A stretch of DNA of 64,000 bases from Burkholderiaceae bacterium (GTDB lineage Bacteria; Pseudomonadota; Gammaproteobacteria; Burkholderiales; Burkholderiaceae_D), in NCBI GenBank assembly GCA_030158675.1, contig JAOASL010000006.1, forward strand, positions 21,350-85,349, written 5' to 3'. Position 1 is the stretch's first letter. Each line of letters starts with the position of its first letter. Below are positions 1-8,330 of this stretch, piece by piece. A program made the position numbers and the translations under genes. Under the pieces are notes generated by a model. It saw only the letters and a list, made by a program, of their open reading frames with translations, had not been told where the DNA came from and made no database searches.

Positions 1-204
1 AGCGATTATCTGGCGGAGGATGCGCGCCATGCAGTGCATGCGCTGAGCGCGAAAGGCGTGGCGGTGTTCTGCCTGACGCTCGACAAGTCGGCTGGCAAGT
101 ATGTGAAAAATATCTTCGGTGCGCGCAATTTTCTGATCGTCGACAATGCGGTGACACTGCCTGCGCAACTGGCGCGTGCGTTGACCCGGATAGCGGCGAG
201 CTGA
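1..204 (+). CDS. NorD/CbbO-like von Willebrand factor A protein, C-terminal end only
   Basis: The window opens inside a frame that ends with TGA at 202. The 67 visible residues resemble the end of the VWA domain of NorD/CbbO-type proteins: an EDARHAVHAL helix, then AVFCLTLDK and a conserved IFGARNFLIVDN strand and loop. These proteins work with MoxR-family AAA ATPases (NorQ/CbbQ) to activate or insert metal into enzymes such as NO reductase or Rubisco. The partner ATPase and target would lie upstream, outside the window. The amiC-like gene starts 52 bases downstream, so the two may be co-transcribed. Only the C-terminus is visible, so the target enzyme cannot be named. Confidence 0.6.
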   Translation, partial: SDYLAEDARHAVHALSAKGVAVFCLTLDKSAGKYVKNIFGARNFLIVDNAVTLPAQLARALTRIAAS

Positions 205-256
205 ACGGCGCGTACGGCAATGTTCAATCGTCCCCTGGCAAGAAGGTAGATACCCC

Positions 257-1411
257 ATGGCGAACAAAGATCCGGTCAAGGTCGGCGTGCTGTACTCGAA
301 GACTGGCGCAACCTCGGCAATCGAATCGTCGCAACACCTCGGCACGCTGCTGGCCATCGAGGAAATCAATGCAGGCGGCGGCATCGACGGCCGCGAGTTG
401 CTGGCCGTCGAATATGATCCGGCGTCCAATCCGGCGCTATTTCGCACACTGGCCGAGCGCCTGGTAGCGGCCGACAATGTGCAGGTGATTTTCGGCTGCT
501 ACATGTCGAGCACTCGCAAGGCGGTGATCCCGGTGGTGGAGAAGTACAACCGGCTGCTGTTCTACTCGACCCTGTACGAGGGATTCGAATTTTCGAACAA
601 TATAATTTACACAGGCGCCGCGCCGAATCAGAACAGCGTGCAGCTGGCCGACTTCATGATGTCGTCATTTGGCGGCCGGGTTTATCTGGTAGGCTCCGAC
701 TACATTTATCCGTATGAGTCGAACCGGATCATGTCCGATCTGGTCAACCAGCGGCCCGGCGGCGTCACGCTGGCACAGCGCTATGTGCCGCTAGATGCCG
801 GTCCGGAGGATTTCAGCGAGATCGTCGAAGAGATCAGGGTAATGGAGCCCGATTTCATCTTTTCGACCGTAGTCGGTAATGCAACGCAGCATTTCTACCG
901 AGCTTACGCGGAGGCGGGACTGAACCCGAAAAAAATGCCGATATCCAGCTTGACAACATCCGAGGTGGAGGTAGACCAGATGGGCGCTGCGGCAGCCGCT
1001 GGTCACTTCACGGCAGCGCCGTATTTTGCATCGATCGACTCGCCGGAAAACCTGCGTGTCGTGGGGCGCTTCAGGTCACGCTTTGGCGACGCGGTGCAAC
1101 CGACCGCTTGCTGGGAGGCGGCTTACTTCCAGGTGCATATGTTCGCCAATGCGATGCGGGCCGCCGGCAGCGATGTCGTCCCCGTGCTGATGCCCGCGCT
1201 GCTCGGCTCGGAGTTTGCGGCGCCGCAGGGCAGGGTGCGCATTGAGCCTGGCAATCACCATACCCACCTGTTCCCGCGCATCGGACGGGTGAACTCGAAG
1301 GGTGAGTTTGCCATCGTGCGGGCATCCAAGACCGCAGTTGCGCCGGACCCCTACCTCGTGACCCATTCGCTGGGGGACTGGACCCTGGCGCTCGATTCGC
1401 TGCAGGACTGA
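257..1411 (+). CDS. amiC: AmiC-like amide-sensing periplasmic-binding-fold protein
   Basis: 384 residues, almost the length of Pseudomonas AmiC (385). It has the same landmarks: VGVLYSKTG near the start, a FGCYMSSTRKAVIPVVE segment, TGAAPNQNS, GSDYIYPYESN, a STVVGNAT loop and the closing DPYLVTHSLGDW. The fold is that of the branched-chain amino-acid/amide binding family, but there is no signal peptide, so it should be a cytoplasmic sensor. In Pseudomonas AmiC binds small amides and releases the antiterminator AmiR. Here the next gene is AmiR-like and its ATG shares one base with this stop (TGATG), which points to translational coupling. An amidase gene is not in the window. The ligand could be an amide, urea or another small molecule. 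Confidence 0.88.
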   Translation: MANKDPVKVGVLYSKTGATSAIESSQHLGTLLAIEEINAGGGIDGRELLAVEYDPASNPALFRTLAERLVAADNVQVIFGCYMSSTRKAVIPVVEKYNRLLFYSTLYEGFEFSNNIIYTGAAPNQNSVQLADFMMSSFGGRVYLVGSDYIYPYESNRIMSDLVNQRPGGVTLAQRYVPLDAGPEDFSEIVEEIRVMEPDFIFSTVVGNATQHFYRAYAEAGLNPKKMPISSLTTSEVEVDQMGAAAAAGHFTAAPYFASIDSPENLRVVGRFRSRFGDAVQPTACWEAAYFQVHMFANAMRAAGSDVVPVLMPALLGSEFAAPQGRVRIEPGNHHTHLFPRIGRVNSKGEFAIVRASKTAVAPDPYLVTHSLGDWTLALDSLQD

Positions 1412-2061
1412 TGAACAAGCCGCGCACCCTGGTTCGTTCCGGCATGCGCGCAGTGCGCGAGGCGCCGCAGATACTGCGGGACCTGCGCTCACTGCGCGTT
1501 TGCGTATTCCATCCGCGCGATCAGGATGGCGCTGACCTGACACGCCAGCTTGAACGTATCGGCTGCCAGGTGCAGGCGTTCTGGCCGCCGCTGCCTGAGC
1601 TGCCAGACGACGTCGACGTGGTCTTCATGGCGCTGTCGCCGGATATGGTCGATGCCGATTTCAGCTGGCACCAGCCGGACGACGACGTGCCCGTCATTGC
1701 CGTTATTGCGTACGAAAATCCGACCGTCATCGAGGCAGTGCTGCGGCTGGGCGCGATCGCGACCGTGGCTTCTCCGGTGCGCTCGTTCGGCCTGCTGTCG
1801 GTGCTGGTGCTGGCGCGCGAACTGCACGGTTCGCTGCGCAAGCAGAAAAAACGTATCGGGCAGCTCGAGGCCAAGCTGCTCGGCGTGCGTCAGATCGCCG
1901 AGGCGCAGGACATCCTGTGCGCTCAGCATGGCATCTCGAAGGACGAGGCCTATCGTGTGATCCGCGAACAGGCGATGCAGAAGCGTGTTACCGCCGAAGA
2001 GATCGCCAAGTCCATCATCAACGCGAATGAAATACTGGGCCGCAGGCGACAGCTCGCCTGA
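1411..2061 (+). CDS. amiR: AmiR-like ANTAR-domain transcription antiterminator
   Basis: 216 residues. A receiver-like N-terminal domain (about 25-135) lacks an obvious phosphorylatable acidic pocket. It is followed by a coiled-coil stretch (about 140-165) and a C-terminal ANTAR RNA-binding domain (about 150-208) with the segments AQHGISKDEAYRVIREQAM and KRVTAEEIAKSI. This layout matches AmiR, which is held inactive by AmiC and otherwise prevents termination in a leader RNA. The start overlaps the amiC stop by one base. I looked for a paired hexaloop ANTAR target in the 191 bases downstream and found none that fits; the target may be upstream of the window. Confidence 0.88.
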   Translation: MNKPRTLVRSGMRAVREAPQILRDLRSLRVCVFHPRDQDGADLTRQLERIGCQVQAFWPPLPELPDDVDVVFMALSPDMVDADFSWHQPDDDVPVIAVIAYENPTVIEAVLRLGAIATVASPVRSFGLLSVLVLARELHGSLRKQKKRIGQLEAKLLGVRQIAEAQDILCAQHGISKDEAYRVIREQAMQKRVTAEEIAKSIINANEILGRRRQLA

Positions 2062-2252
2062 ATGTCCCGGCAGGCGAGTTCTGGTCGAGGCAGCGGGCCA
2101 TCCCGCGTCGCGCCCGGCCGTCCCCGTTTCAATTGACTGCCCTAAAGCGCGCTGGCATGATCAGCGACCGCCGATCCGTGGCCGCCGGCCGGAATCGCGC
2201 AACGGAGACAAGGAGGCACGCCAGCGCCTCTGACACAACAAGGGATCAACCC
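2062..2252. other. Intergenic leader between amiR and the MHS permease
   Basis: 191 bases without a convincing gene. An in-frame TTG at 2133 would add 40 low-quality residues to the permease and is not used. Around 2212-2231 a GAGGC/GCCTC hairpin with an 8-base loop is visible just before the ribosome binding site (AGGG at 2241), but it lacks a U-run and the 6-base loop expected for ANTAR binding. Confidence 0.4.
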
Positions 2253-3575
2253 ATGCAAGAACAGCCACAGTCCGCCGGCCCCGAGTCCGCCAGTCAGGCC
2301 GGCCCGGCAGGCCGCTCCGGCAACTCGCCGGCCCGCATTTTGTTTGCGAGCCTGATCGGTACCGCGATCGAGTATTTCGATTTCTATATCTTTGGCACCG
2401 CGGCGGTGCTGGTCTTCCCGAAGCTGTTCTTCCCATCGTCGGATCCGACCATGGCGATGCTGCAATCGCTGGCCACTTTCGGCCTGGCCTTCATCGCGCG
2501 TCCGGTCGGCTCGGCGCTGTTCGGGCATTTCGGCGACCGCATCGGCCGCAAGGCCACGCTGGTGGCGTCGCTGCTGACGATGGGCCTGTCGACGGTATGC
2601 ATCGGCCTGCTGCCGTCGTATGCATCGATCGGCCTACTGGCGCCGGTACTGCTGGCCATACTACGCTTCGGCCAGGGTCTGGGATTGGGCGGCGAATGGG
2701 GCGGGGCGGTGCTGTTGGCCACCGAGAATGCGCCGCCAGGCAAGCGCGCATGGTACGGCATGTTCCCGCAGCTCGGCGGCCCGGCCGGCTTCTTCCTTTC
2801 CGGCAGCGCCTTCCTCGTGCTGACGACGCAACTGCCCGAAACCGACTTCCTCAATTGGGGCTGGCGCATTCCGTTCATCGCCAGCGCGCTCTTGGTATTC
2901 GTCGGTCTGTACGTTCGCCTGAACATCGCCGAAACGCCGGCATTCCAGAAGGTACTGCACCAACATGAACGCGTGAAGGTGCCGATGCTGACCGTGGTCA
3001 CCCAGTATCCGCGCGCGCTGCTGCTCGCCATGCTCTCGGGCATGGGTCAGTTCGTGCTGTTCTACCTGATTACAGTATTCACGCTGAGCTGGGCCACCAC
3101 ATCGCTCGGCTATGCGCGCGCCGATTTCCTGGTGCTGCAGCTGATCTCGGTGGTGTTTTTCGCGATATTCATCCCGATCGCCGCGAAACTGTCCGACCGT
3201 CGCGGCCGCACGGCCGCGCTGAAGCTGGGCGCCATCGGCATCGTGCTACTCGGCCTGGTGCTCGGCCCGATGCTGCAGGCCGGCAGCCTGACCACGGTGA
3301 TCGCGCTGTCGATCGGCATGGCGTTGATGGGGATGTGCTTCGGTTCGTTCGGCACGTTGATGGCGGACCTGTTCCCCGTCGAGGTGCGTTACACCGGCTC
3401 GTCGCTGGCCTTCAATATCGCCGGCATTCTCGGCGCGTCGTTCGCGCCGTATATCGCCACCTGGCTGGCGACGAATCACGGTCTGCAGTTCGTCGGCTAC
3501 TACCTGTCCGGCATGGCGCTGATGAGTCTGATCGCGCTGCTGATGATCCGGCGCCTGCTGGCCAGCCGCGCCTGA
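2253..3575 (+). CDS. MHS-family major facilitator permease
   Basis: 440 residues from the ATG at 2253, which has AAGGG 9 bases upstream. It has 12 predicted membrane segments and the marks of the metabolite:H+ symporter branch of the MFS: SLIGTAIEYFDFYIFG at the first helix, GHFGDRIGRKATL in loop 2-3, GLGGEWGGAVLL in helix 5 and KLSDRRGRTAAL in the second half. Relatives carry organic or aromatic acids with protons (shikimate, 2-oxoglutarate, protocatechuate). The substrate cannot be read from sequence, but the next gene encodes a 2-keto-4-pentenoate hydratase-like enzyme, so a ring-cleavage product or related keto acid is plausible. It lies downstream of amiC-amiR and could be their regulatory target. 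Confidence 0.88.
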   Translation: MQEQPQSAGPESASQAGPAGRSGNSPARILFASLIGTAIEYFDFYIFGTAAVLVFPKLFFPSSDPTMAMLQSLATFGLAFIARPVGSALFGHFGDRIGRKATLVASLLTMGLSTVCIGLLPSYASIGLLAPVLLAILRFGQGLGLGGEWGGAVLLATENAPPGKRAWYGMFPQLGGPAGFFLSGSAFLVLTTQLPETDFLNWGWRIPFIASALLVFVGLYVRLNIAETPAFQKVLHQHERVKVPMLTVVTQYPRALLLAMLSGMGQFVLFYLITVFTLSWATTSLGYARADFLVLQLISVVFFAIFIPIAAKLSDRRGRTAALKLGAIGIVLLGLVLGPMLQAGSLTTVIALSIGMALMGMCFGSFGTLMADLFPVEVRYTGSSLAFNIAGILGASFAPYIATWLATNHGLQFVGYYLSGMALMSLIALLMIRRLLASRA

Positions 3576-3613
3576 CACGCATTGACACGCATTAATCTGT
3601 AAAGGATGGAACG

Positions 3614-4399
3614 ATGATGGATGAAGCGAAGGTCGCCGGCGCCGCCGAATTCTTGTTCAGGCTGTGGACCGGCCGCGGACGTTGCGACGCCATGCCGCAG
3701 GAGGTGATGCCGGCCAGCCGCGCCGACGGTTATGCGGTGCAGCGCCAGATGGGCGTGCTGCAGGGGCATCCGCAGTTCGGCTGGAAGATTGCCGCCACCA
3801 GCGTCGACGGCCAACGTCATATCGGTGTCGATGGCCCGCTCGGCGGTAGCCTGTTTGCCGACCGCGTACTGCCGGACGGCGCGGCAGTCACGCTGGACAA
3901 GAACCTGATGCGCGTCGCCGAGATCGAGTTCGCGTTCCGCTTTGCGCGCACGCTGACGCCGCGCGCGCAGCCGTACACGATCGACGAAGTGCTGGACGCC
4001 GTCGCCTGCGTGCATCCGTCGATCGAAGTGCCCGACTCGCGCTATGAAGACTTCGTGACGGCTGGCGCGCCGCAGCTGATCGCCGACAATGCCTGCGCGA
4101 ACCTGTTCGTGCTCGGGCCGCGCGCCGATGACTGGCGCGGCTTCGACTATGTGAACGAGGAAATCCAGGTGACGCTGAATGGCGAGGCGACAGGTTCCGG
4201 TTTCGGACGCAATGTGCTCGGCGACCCGCGCGTCGGCCTGACCTGGCTGGTCAATGAACTGTCTGCGCTGGGTATCGGCTGCGAGCAGGACCAGGTCGTC
4301 ACCACTGGCACCTGCCGCGTGCCGGTCACGGTGAAGCCGGGCGATCGCGTCAGCGCCGATTTCGGCGTGCTGGGTAAGGTGGGCTGCAGCTTCGTCTGA
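3614..4399 (+). CDS. 2-keto-4-pentenoate hydratase-like protein (FAH superfamily)
   Basis: 261 residues, typical for MhpD/XylJ-type hydratases, which add water to 2-hydroxypenta-2,4-dienoate and need a divalent metal. Visible landmarks are an N-terminal helical part with SRADGYAVQRQM, GWKIAATS, the metal-binding AEIEFAF segment (E-x-E), a VHPSIEVPDSRYED loop and LGDPRVGLTWLVNEL. Tandem ATG codons sit at 3614 and 3617 behind AAAGGATGGAACG. It follows the MHS permease by 38 bases and ends just before a strong terminator, so the two probably form one transcript. A relative such as 4-oxalocrotonate decarboxylase has the same fold and cannot be excluded. Confidence 0.82.
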   Translation: MMDEAKVAGAAEFLFRLWTGRGRCDAMPQEVMPASRADGYAVQRQMGVLQGHPQFGWKIAATSVDGQRHIGVDGPLGGSLFADRVLPDGAAVTLDKNLMRVAEIEFAFRFARTLTPRAQPYTIDEVLDAVACVHPSIEVPDSRYEDFVTAGAPQLIADNACANLFVLGPRADDWRGFDYVNEEIQVTLNGEATGSGFGRNVLGDPRVGLTWLVNELSALGIGCEQDQVVTTGTCRVPVTVKPGDRVSADFGVLGKVGCSFV

Positions 4400-4438
4400 G
4401 CACGCGCTCTGTGTTGATTCAGCCCCTGAAATGTCACA

Positions 4439-4462
4439 GGGCCGGCAGCTGCCGGCCCTTTT
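4439..4462 (+). terminator. Rho-independent terminator after the hydratase gene
   Basis: Perfect 8-bp stem GGGCCGGC / GCCGGCCC (4439-4446 and 4451-4458) with loop AGCT, followed by TTTT. It lies 40 bases after the hydratase stop and between convergent genes. Confidence 0.88.
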
Positions 4463-4504
4463 GCATTCTCTGCTGATTACGTGAGCACGCCGCGCCGCTC
4501 AGTG

Positions 4505-5509
4505 TCAGCCGGCGAACCGGGTCGCGGCCTCCATGTACAGCGGGATGCCGATCAGAAGATTGATCGGGAAGGTCACACCGATCGGCAGGCCGAGATACAT
4601 CGACGGGTTCGCTTCCGGTACCGCGTGGCGCAATACCGCCGGCACGACGATGTAGGAGGCGCTGGCCGACAACACCATCAGCAGCGCCGCATCACCGGCC
4701 GGCAGCCGCAGCACGAGTGCCAGTGCCAGTGCCAGCGTTGCATGCACGAATGGCGACAGCATCGCATAGCCGAGCAGCACCGGCGCCTTGCCGCGCATTT
4801 CGCGCAGGTTTTTCGCCACCACCAGTCCCATGTCGAGCAGGAAGAAGGCCAGCATGCCCTTGAACAGGTCGGCCGAGAAGGGTTTCATGACTGCCTTGCC
4901 GGCGTCGCCGCTGACAAAGCCAATCACCAGTGAGGCCATCAGCAGCAGGTGCGTGCCATTGGTCAGCGACTCGTAAAGTACGCCGCGGATCGACATGCTC
5001 GATCCGCCACCGGCAACCAGCGTATTCTGCGCGCCCGGCTGCAAGGGTTCGGCGGCGGCGATCTGGCGGCGCAGCAGGTTGGCCAGCACGATCGCGACGA
5101 TGACTGCGGGCGACTCCATCAACACCATGGCCACTGCCATATGGCCACCGACAGGAATTCCTTGCGACTCGGCATACTGCATCGCCGTCACGAACGTCAC
5201 TGCGCTGACCGAGCCGTACGATGCGGCGACCGCGGCGGCGTCGAAGCGGGGCACGCGGTTTTTCAGGAAGCTGTAGCCGAGCATGGGAACGACGAAGGCC
5301 ATCAGCACGGCCGCCAGCAGGGTGGCTGCGATGGCCGGACTGAGGCCGGAGGCCGCCAGCGCAAAGCCGCCTTTCAGGCCGAGCGCCATTAGCAGGTACA
5401 GCGACAGGAACTTCGCGATCTGGGCAGGTATCTCGAGGTCAGAACGCAGCAGGCCGGCGATGATGCCGAAGACGAAGAACAGAATCGCTGGGTCGAGAAA
5501 ATTTTGCAT
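4505..5509 (-). CDS. sbtA: SbtA-type sodium-dependent bicarbonate permease
   Basis: 334 residues from the ATG at 5509, preceded on its strand by AAGGAGCCCTC; an upstream in-frame ATG at 5533 has no such signal. It is highly hydrophobic with about ten membrane helices, starting FLDPAILFFVFGIIAGLLRSD, then LYLLMALGLKGG and YGSVSAVTFVTAMQY, which are typical of the SbtA/DUF897 family. The cyanobacterial member imports bicarbonate with sodium; for proteobacterial members this is inferred. It is divergent from a CbbR-like LysR gene across 88 bases, the usual layout of a LysR target. No Rubisco gene is in the window, so it may feed carboxylases such as Ppc. Confidence 0.85.
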   Translation of the reverse strand: MQNFLDPAILFFVFGIIAGLLRSDLEIPAQIAKFLSLYLLMALGLKGGFALAASGLSPAIAATLLAAVLMAFVVPMLGYSFLKNRVPRFDAAAVAASYGSVSAVTFVTAMQYAESQGIPVGGHMAVAMVLMESPAVIVAIVLANLLRRQIAAAEPLQPGAQNTLVAGGGSSMSIRGVLYESLTNGTHLLLMASLVIGFVSGDAGKAVMKPFSADLFKGMLAFFLLDMGLVVAKNLREMRGKAPVLLGYAMLSPFVHATLALALALVLRLPAGDAALLMVLSASASYIVVPAVLRHAVPEANPSMYLGLPIGVTFPINLLIGIPLYMEAATRFAG

Positions 5510-5597
5510 GAGGGCTCCTTTGTTGCGGTGCAATCATAGGCATCTCAATGCATAAGGTAAAATCAATTTTCAAGCAAAAATCCATAGATTTATACCT
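5510..5597. promoter_or_regulatory. Divergent control region between sbtA and its LysR regulator
   Basis: 88 bases, clearly more AT-rich than the flanks, shared by two divergent genes. It contains the partial dyads CATAGGCAT...ATGCATAAGG and AAAATCAATTTT, suitable as LysR half-sites (T-N11-A type). Promoter elements cannot be assigned with certainty. Confidence 0.45.
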
Positions 5598-6530
5598 ATG
5601 AATCTCACTTTCCGTCAGCTGAAACTGGTGGTCGCGCTCGCCGACACCGGCAGTGTCAGCAGCGCCGCGCGCGCGATGCATGTGACACAGCCGACCGTGT
5701 CGATGCAACTGAAAGAGATCGCGCAGGCGATCGGCATGCCGGTGCATGAAGTGATCGGCCGGCGCGTCTTCCTGACCGACGCCGGTCGCGAACTGGCCAC
5801 GACCGCGCGCGCGATTGCGGACGAATGGGAGGCGCTGGAGCAGAAATTCGGCGCGATGCACGGCCTGACGCGGGGACGATTGCGCGTTTCGGTGGTGAAC
5901 ACCGCGAAATACTTCATTCCGCGCCTGCTCGCCGGATTTTGCGCGCGTCATCCCGAGATCGACATCTCGCTCGAGGTGCAGAACCGCGACGGTGTGGTCG
6001 CGCGCCTGCGCGAGAACCGCGATGACCTGTACATCATGTCAATGCCGCCGGCCGACATGGATCTGGAGGACAGCGTGTTCATGCCGAATCCCTTGCTGCT
6101 GGTTGCGCCGCCAAATCATCCGCTGGCTGGCCGGCGCAGCCTGCCGTTGGAAAAGCTGGCAGAGGAGCGCTTCATCCTGCGCGAACAAGGTTCGGGAACG
6201 CGGATGGCGACCGACCAGGTGTTTCGCGAGGTGGGTTTCCGGCCGCGGCTGCGTCTTGAAATGGGCAGCAATGAGGCGATCCGCCAGGCGGTGGCCGGCG
6301 GACTCGGCGTAGCCGTGCTGTCGGCCCATGCGCTCGGCGAGGGACGGGCAGACGACCCGGTGGCCGTGCTGAACGTGCGCGGCTTTCCGGTGCATTCGCA
6401 ATGGCATGTCGTGCACCCGAAGGGCAAGCGCTTGTCGCCGATCGCGGCGGTGTTCCGCGAGCAGCTGCTCAAGGGGGCGGACCGCGGGACCGCGCCGGCA
6501 TCGGAAACCCGCCGGCGCAAGAAGGGATAA
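5598..6530 (+). CDS. LysR-family regulator, CbbR-like
   Basis: 310 residues. An N-terminal winged HTH (MNLTFRQLKLVVALADTGSV, then AARAMHVTQPTVSMQLKEIA) precedes a co-inducer-binding domain from about residue 90. The wording of the effector domain (NTAKYFIPRLLAGFCARHPEI, RDDLYIMSMPP, GSGTRMATDQVF, GSNEAIRQAVAGGLGVAVLS) is that of the CbbR/CmpR branch, which controls CO2 fixation or bicarbonate transport genes. It is divergent from sbtA, which fits. It ends with a basic tail (RRRKKG). The effector is unknown; CbbR proteins sense metabolites such as NADPH or RuBP in autotrophs. Confidence 0.88.
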   Translation: MNLTFRQLKLVVALADTGSVSSAARAMHVTQPTVSMQLKEIAQAIGMPVHEVIGRRVFLTDAGRELATTARAIADEWEALEQKFGAMHGLTRGRLRVSVVNTAKYFIPRLLAGFCARHPEIDISLEVQNRDGVVARLRENRDDLYIMSMPPADMDLEDSVFMPNPLLLVAPPNHPLAGRRSLPLEKLAEERFILREQGSGTRMATDQVFREVGFRPRLRLEMGSNEAIRQAVAGGLGVAVLSAHALGEGRADDPVAVLNVRGFPVHSQWHVVHPKGKRLSPIAAVFREQLLKGADRGTAPASETRRRKKG

Positions 6531-6569
6531 CACGGTGCTGTCATCTGCTGCTGCTAAACTACGCCTGCC

Positions 6570-6926
6570 ATGCGCAAGCTGATTGTCTTCCTGCTGATCA
6601 CTCTGCTGACACTGCAGGCCGCCCTGGCGGCGGCAGGCAGCGCCTGCCTGCACGAGCGCGATGACGGCGCCCGTCATCTCGGCCACCATGCGCACCAGCA
6701 TCACGCGGCGACTCCCGATGATCCGCTGGCCGCCGAGGCCGGCGACCTCGATCAGGATCATGACTGCACCACTTGCCATGCGAATGCGCTGACGGGTTTG
6801 CCCGCGCGCCAGCATTGGTCGGCTCTGCCTGAGGGCGCCGCCATCGTCGCCAACGACTCGCCCTTCCATCTGTCTCCGCCGCCGCCTGCGCGGCCGGAAC
6901 GCCCCAACTGGGTCGGCGCTGCCTGA
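6570..6926 (+). CDS. czcI: CzcI-like periplasmic metal-responsive accessory protein
   Basis: 118 residues. A signal peptide (RKLIVFLLITLLTLQAALA) is followed by a histidine-rich segment HLGHHAHQHH, a DHDCTTCHAN cysteine motif and the closing PARPERPNW. The same order of features occurs in CzcI of Cupriavidus, a small periplasmic protein at the head of czc clusters that is thought to modulate induction or metal delivery. It stands first in this czcI-czcC-czcB-czcA arrangement. The function is inferred from position and family; the protein is short and the His/Cys pattern is the main evidence. Confidence 0.8.
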   Translation: MRKLIVFLLITLLTLQAALAAAGSACLHERDDGARHLGHHAHQHHAATPDDPLAAEAGDLDQDHDCTTCHANALTGLPARQHWSALPEGAAIVANDSPFHLSPPPPARPERPNWVGAA

Positions 6927-7045
6927 GAGCCGCTGGCGCAACGCTGTTCGCGTCGGCGCTCCCTGCGCTTGGTCCGGGGATTTTGATTCCCGTCATCGAC
7001 ATTCCGGCCGCCGCCAGCGCGCGGAGGCCGTCTTTGGAGAGAAGG

Positions 7046-8314
7046 ATGCCTTCCACTGTTTTTTCCGGCATGCGCCCGCTGCGCGCAGCGCTGCTGGCGG
7101 CACTGCTGTCGCTCGGGCATGCGCATGCGCAGCAGCCCATGCCCGCCGTCGAGCCGGCCGTCTCCCTGACGCTGGAACAGGCGCTGCAGCTCGCGCTCGA
7201 CCGCAACCCGGCGCTGGCCGCCGCGCGCAGCGAGGTTGAGGCCGCCGCCGCGCAGGTGCTGCAGGGTTCACTGCGGCCCAACCCCGAATTGACCTATCAG
7301 ACCGACGACGCCAGCCGGCTGTCGCGCACGTCGATGCTTGAGATCGGTGTGCCGGTCGAGACTGCCGGCAAGCGCGATGCACGCATGCGCACCGCCGACC
7401 TTGGCCGCCAGGTCGCCCAGTCTGACCTCGAAAGTCGCTCACTGCGGCTGCGCGCGGCGGTGGTCGCGGCGTTTTTTGACGTGCTGGCCGCGCAAGAGCT
7501 GGCGGCACTGGCCGCCGACAGCGTACGGCTGGCGCAGCGCGCCACCGACATTGCCACTAAACGGGTCGCCGCCGGCAAAGTCTCGCCGGTCGAGGAAACC
7601 CGTGCGCGGGTGGCTGAGGCTGGCGTGCGCGTCAGCCAGTTGCAGGCTGACAGCGAGCTGCGCAATGCGCGGCGGCGTCTGTCCAGCTTGTGGGGCAATC
7701 CGTCGCCGCAATTCAGCGCTGCCCAAGGCGAGGTCGAACGCCTTGGCGAGCTGCCCGCCACCGAGCAGATCGAGCAGCGGCTCGCCAGTTCGCCGCTGCT
7801 GCAGCGCGCGCAGCACGAGCTGGCACGACGCCAGTCGCAGGTCAGTCTTGAGCAGAGCCGCGCGGTGCCGGACTTCATAGTGAATGTCGGCGTGAAGCGC
7901 AGCATCGAGACACCGGGCAATCAGGCGCTGCTCGGCGTGAAGATTCCGCTGCCGGTCGCCAACCGCAACCAGGGCAACATCCTCGAAGCCTTGCGGCGTG
8001 AGGACAAGGCACGCGAGGAACTGGTGGCCACTCAGGTCGCGCTGGCCAGCGACGTGCAGCTGGCGATTGAGCATGTGCGCGCACGGCGCGGCGAAGCGGA
8101 GCTGCTGCGGCGTGATGTGCTGCCCGGCGCGCGCAGCGCCTATGACGCGGCGACCATCGGTTTTGAGAACGGCAAGTTCAGCTTCCTCGAGGTGCTCGAC
8201 GCACAGCGCACGCTGTTTTCCGTCAAGTCGCAATACCTGAACGCGCTCGCAAATTTCCATCGTGCGCAGGCCGAGCTGGAGAGCCTGCTCGGCAATGACG
8301 TGCGCAGACCTTGA
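7046..8314 (+). CDS. czcC: CzcC-like outer-membrane efflux channel
   Basis: 422 residues from the ATG at 7046, which has GGAGAGAAGG immediately upstream; the frame is open further but without a better start. A signal peptide (AALLAALLSLGHAHAQ) precedes two outer-membrane efflux (TolC-type) repeats: SLTLEQALQLALDRNPALAAA at about residue 40 and a second long helical repeat ending FLEVLDAQRTLFSV. It should form the trimeric outer-membrane duct of a tripartite RND pump with CzcB and CzcA encoded next (16 bases and then 11 bases apart). The length fits the CzcC family. Confidence 0.9.
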   Translation: MPSTVFSGMRPLRAALLAALLSLGHAHAQQPMPAVEPAVSLTLEQALQLALDRNPALAAARSEVEAAAAQVLQGSLRPNPELTYQTDDASRLSRTSMLEIGVPVETAGKRDARMRTADLGRQVAQSDLESRSLRLRAAVVAAFFDVLAAQELAALAADSVRLAQRATDIATKRVAAGKVSPVEETRARVAEAGVRVSQLQADSELRNARRRLSSLWGNPSPQFSAAQGEVERLGELPATEQIEQRLASSPLLQRAQHELARRQSQVSLEQSRAVPDFIVNVGVKRSIETPGNQALLGVKIPLPVANRNQGNILEALRREDKAREELVATQVALASDVQLAIEHVRARRGEAELLRRDVLPGARSAYDAATIGFENGKFSFLEVLDAQRTLFSVKSQYLNALANFHRAQAELESLLGNDVRRP

Positions 8315-8330
8315 ATTCCAGGACCTCACC

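Noticed and set aside
2209..2231. Hairpin before the MHS permease as an ANTAR antiterminator target
   Set aside because: Loop is 8 bases, lacks the A1/G4 hexaloop pattern, and there is no second paired hairpin or terminator.
2133..2252. TTG start giving a 40-residue extension of the MHS permease
   Set aside because: No ribosome binding site, composition unlike the family, and a good ATG with AAGGG at 2253.
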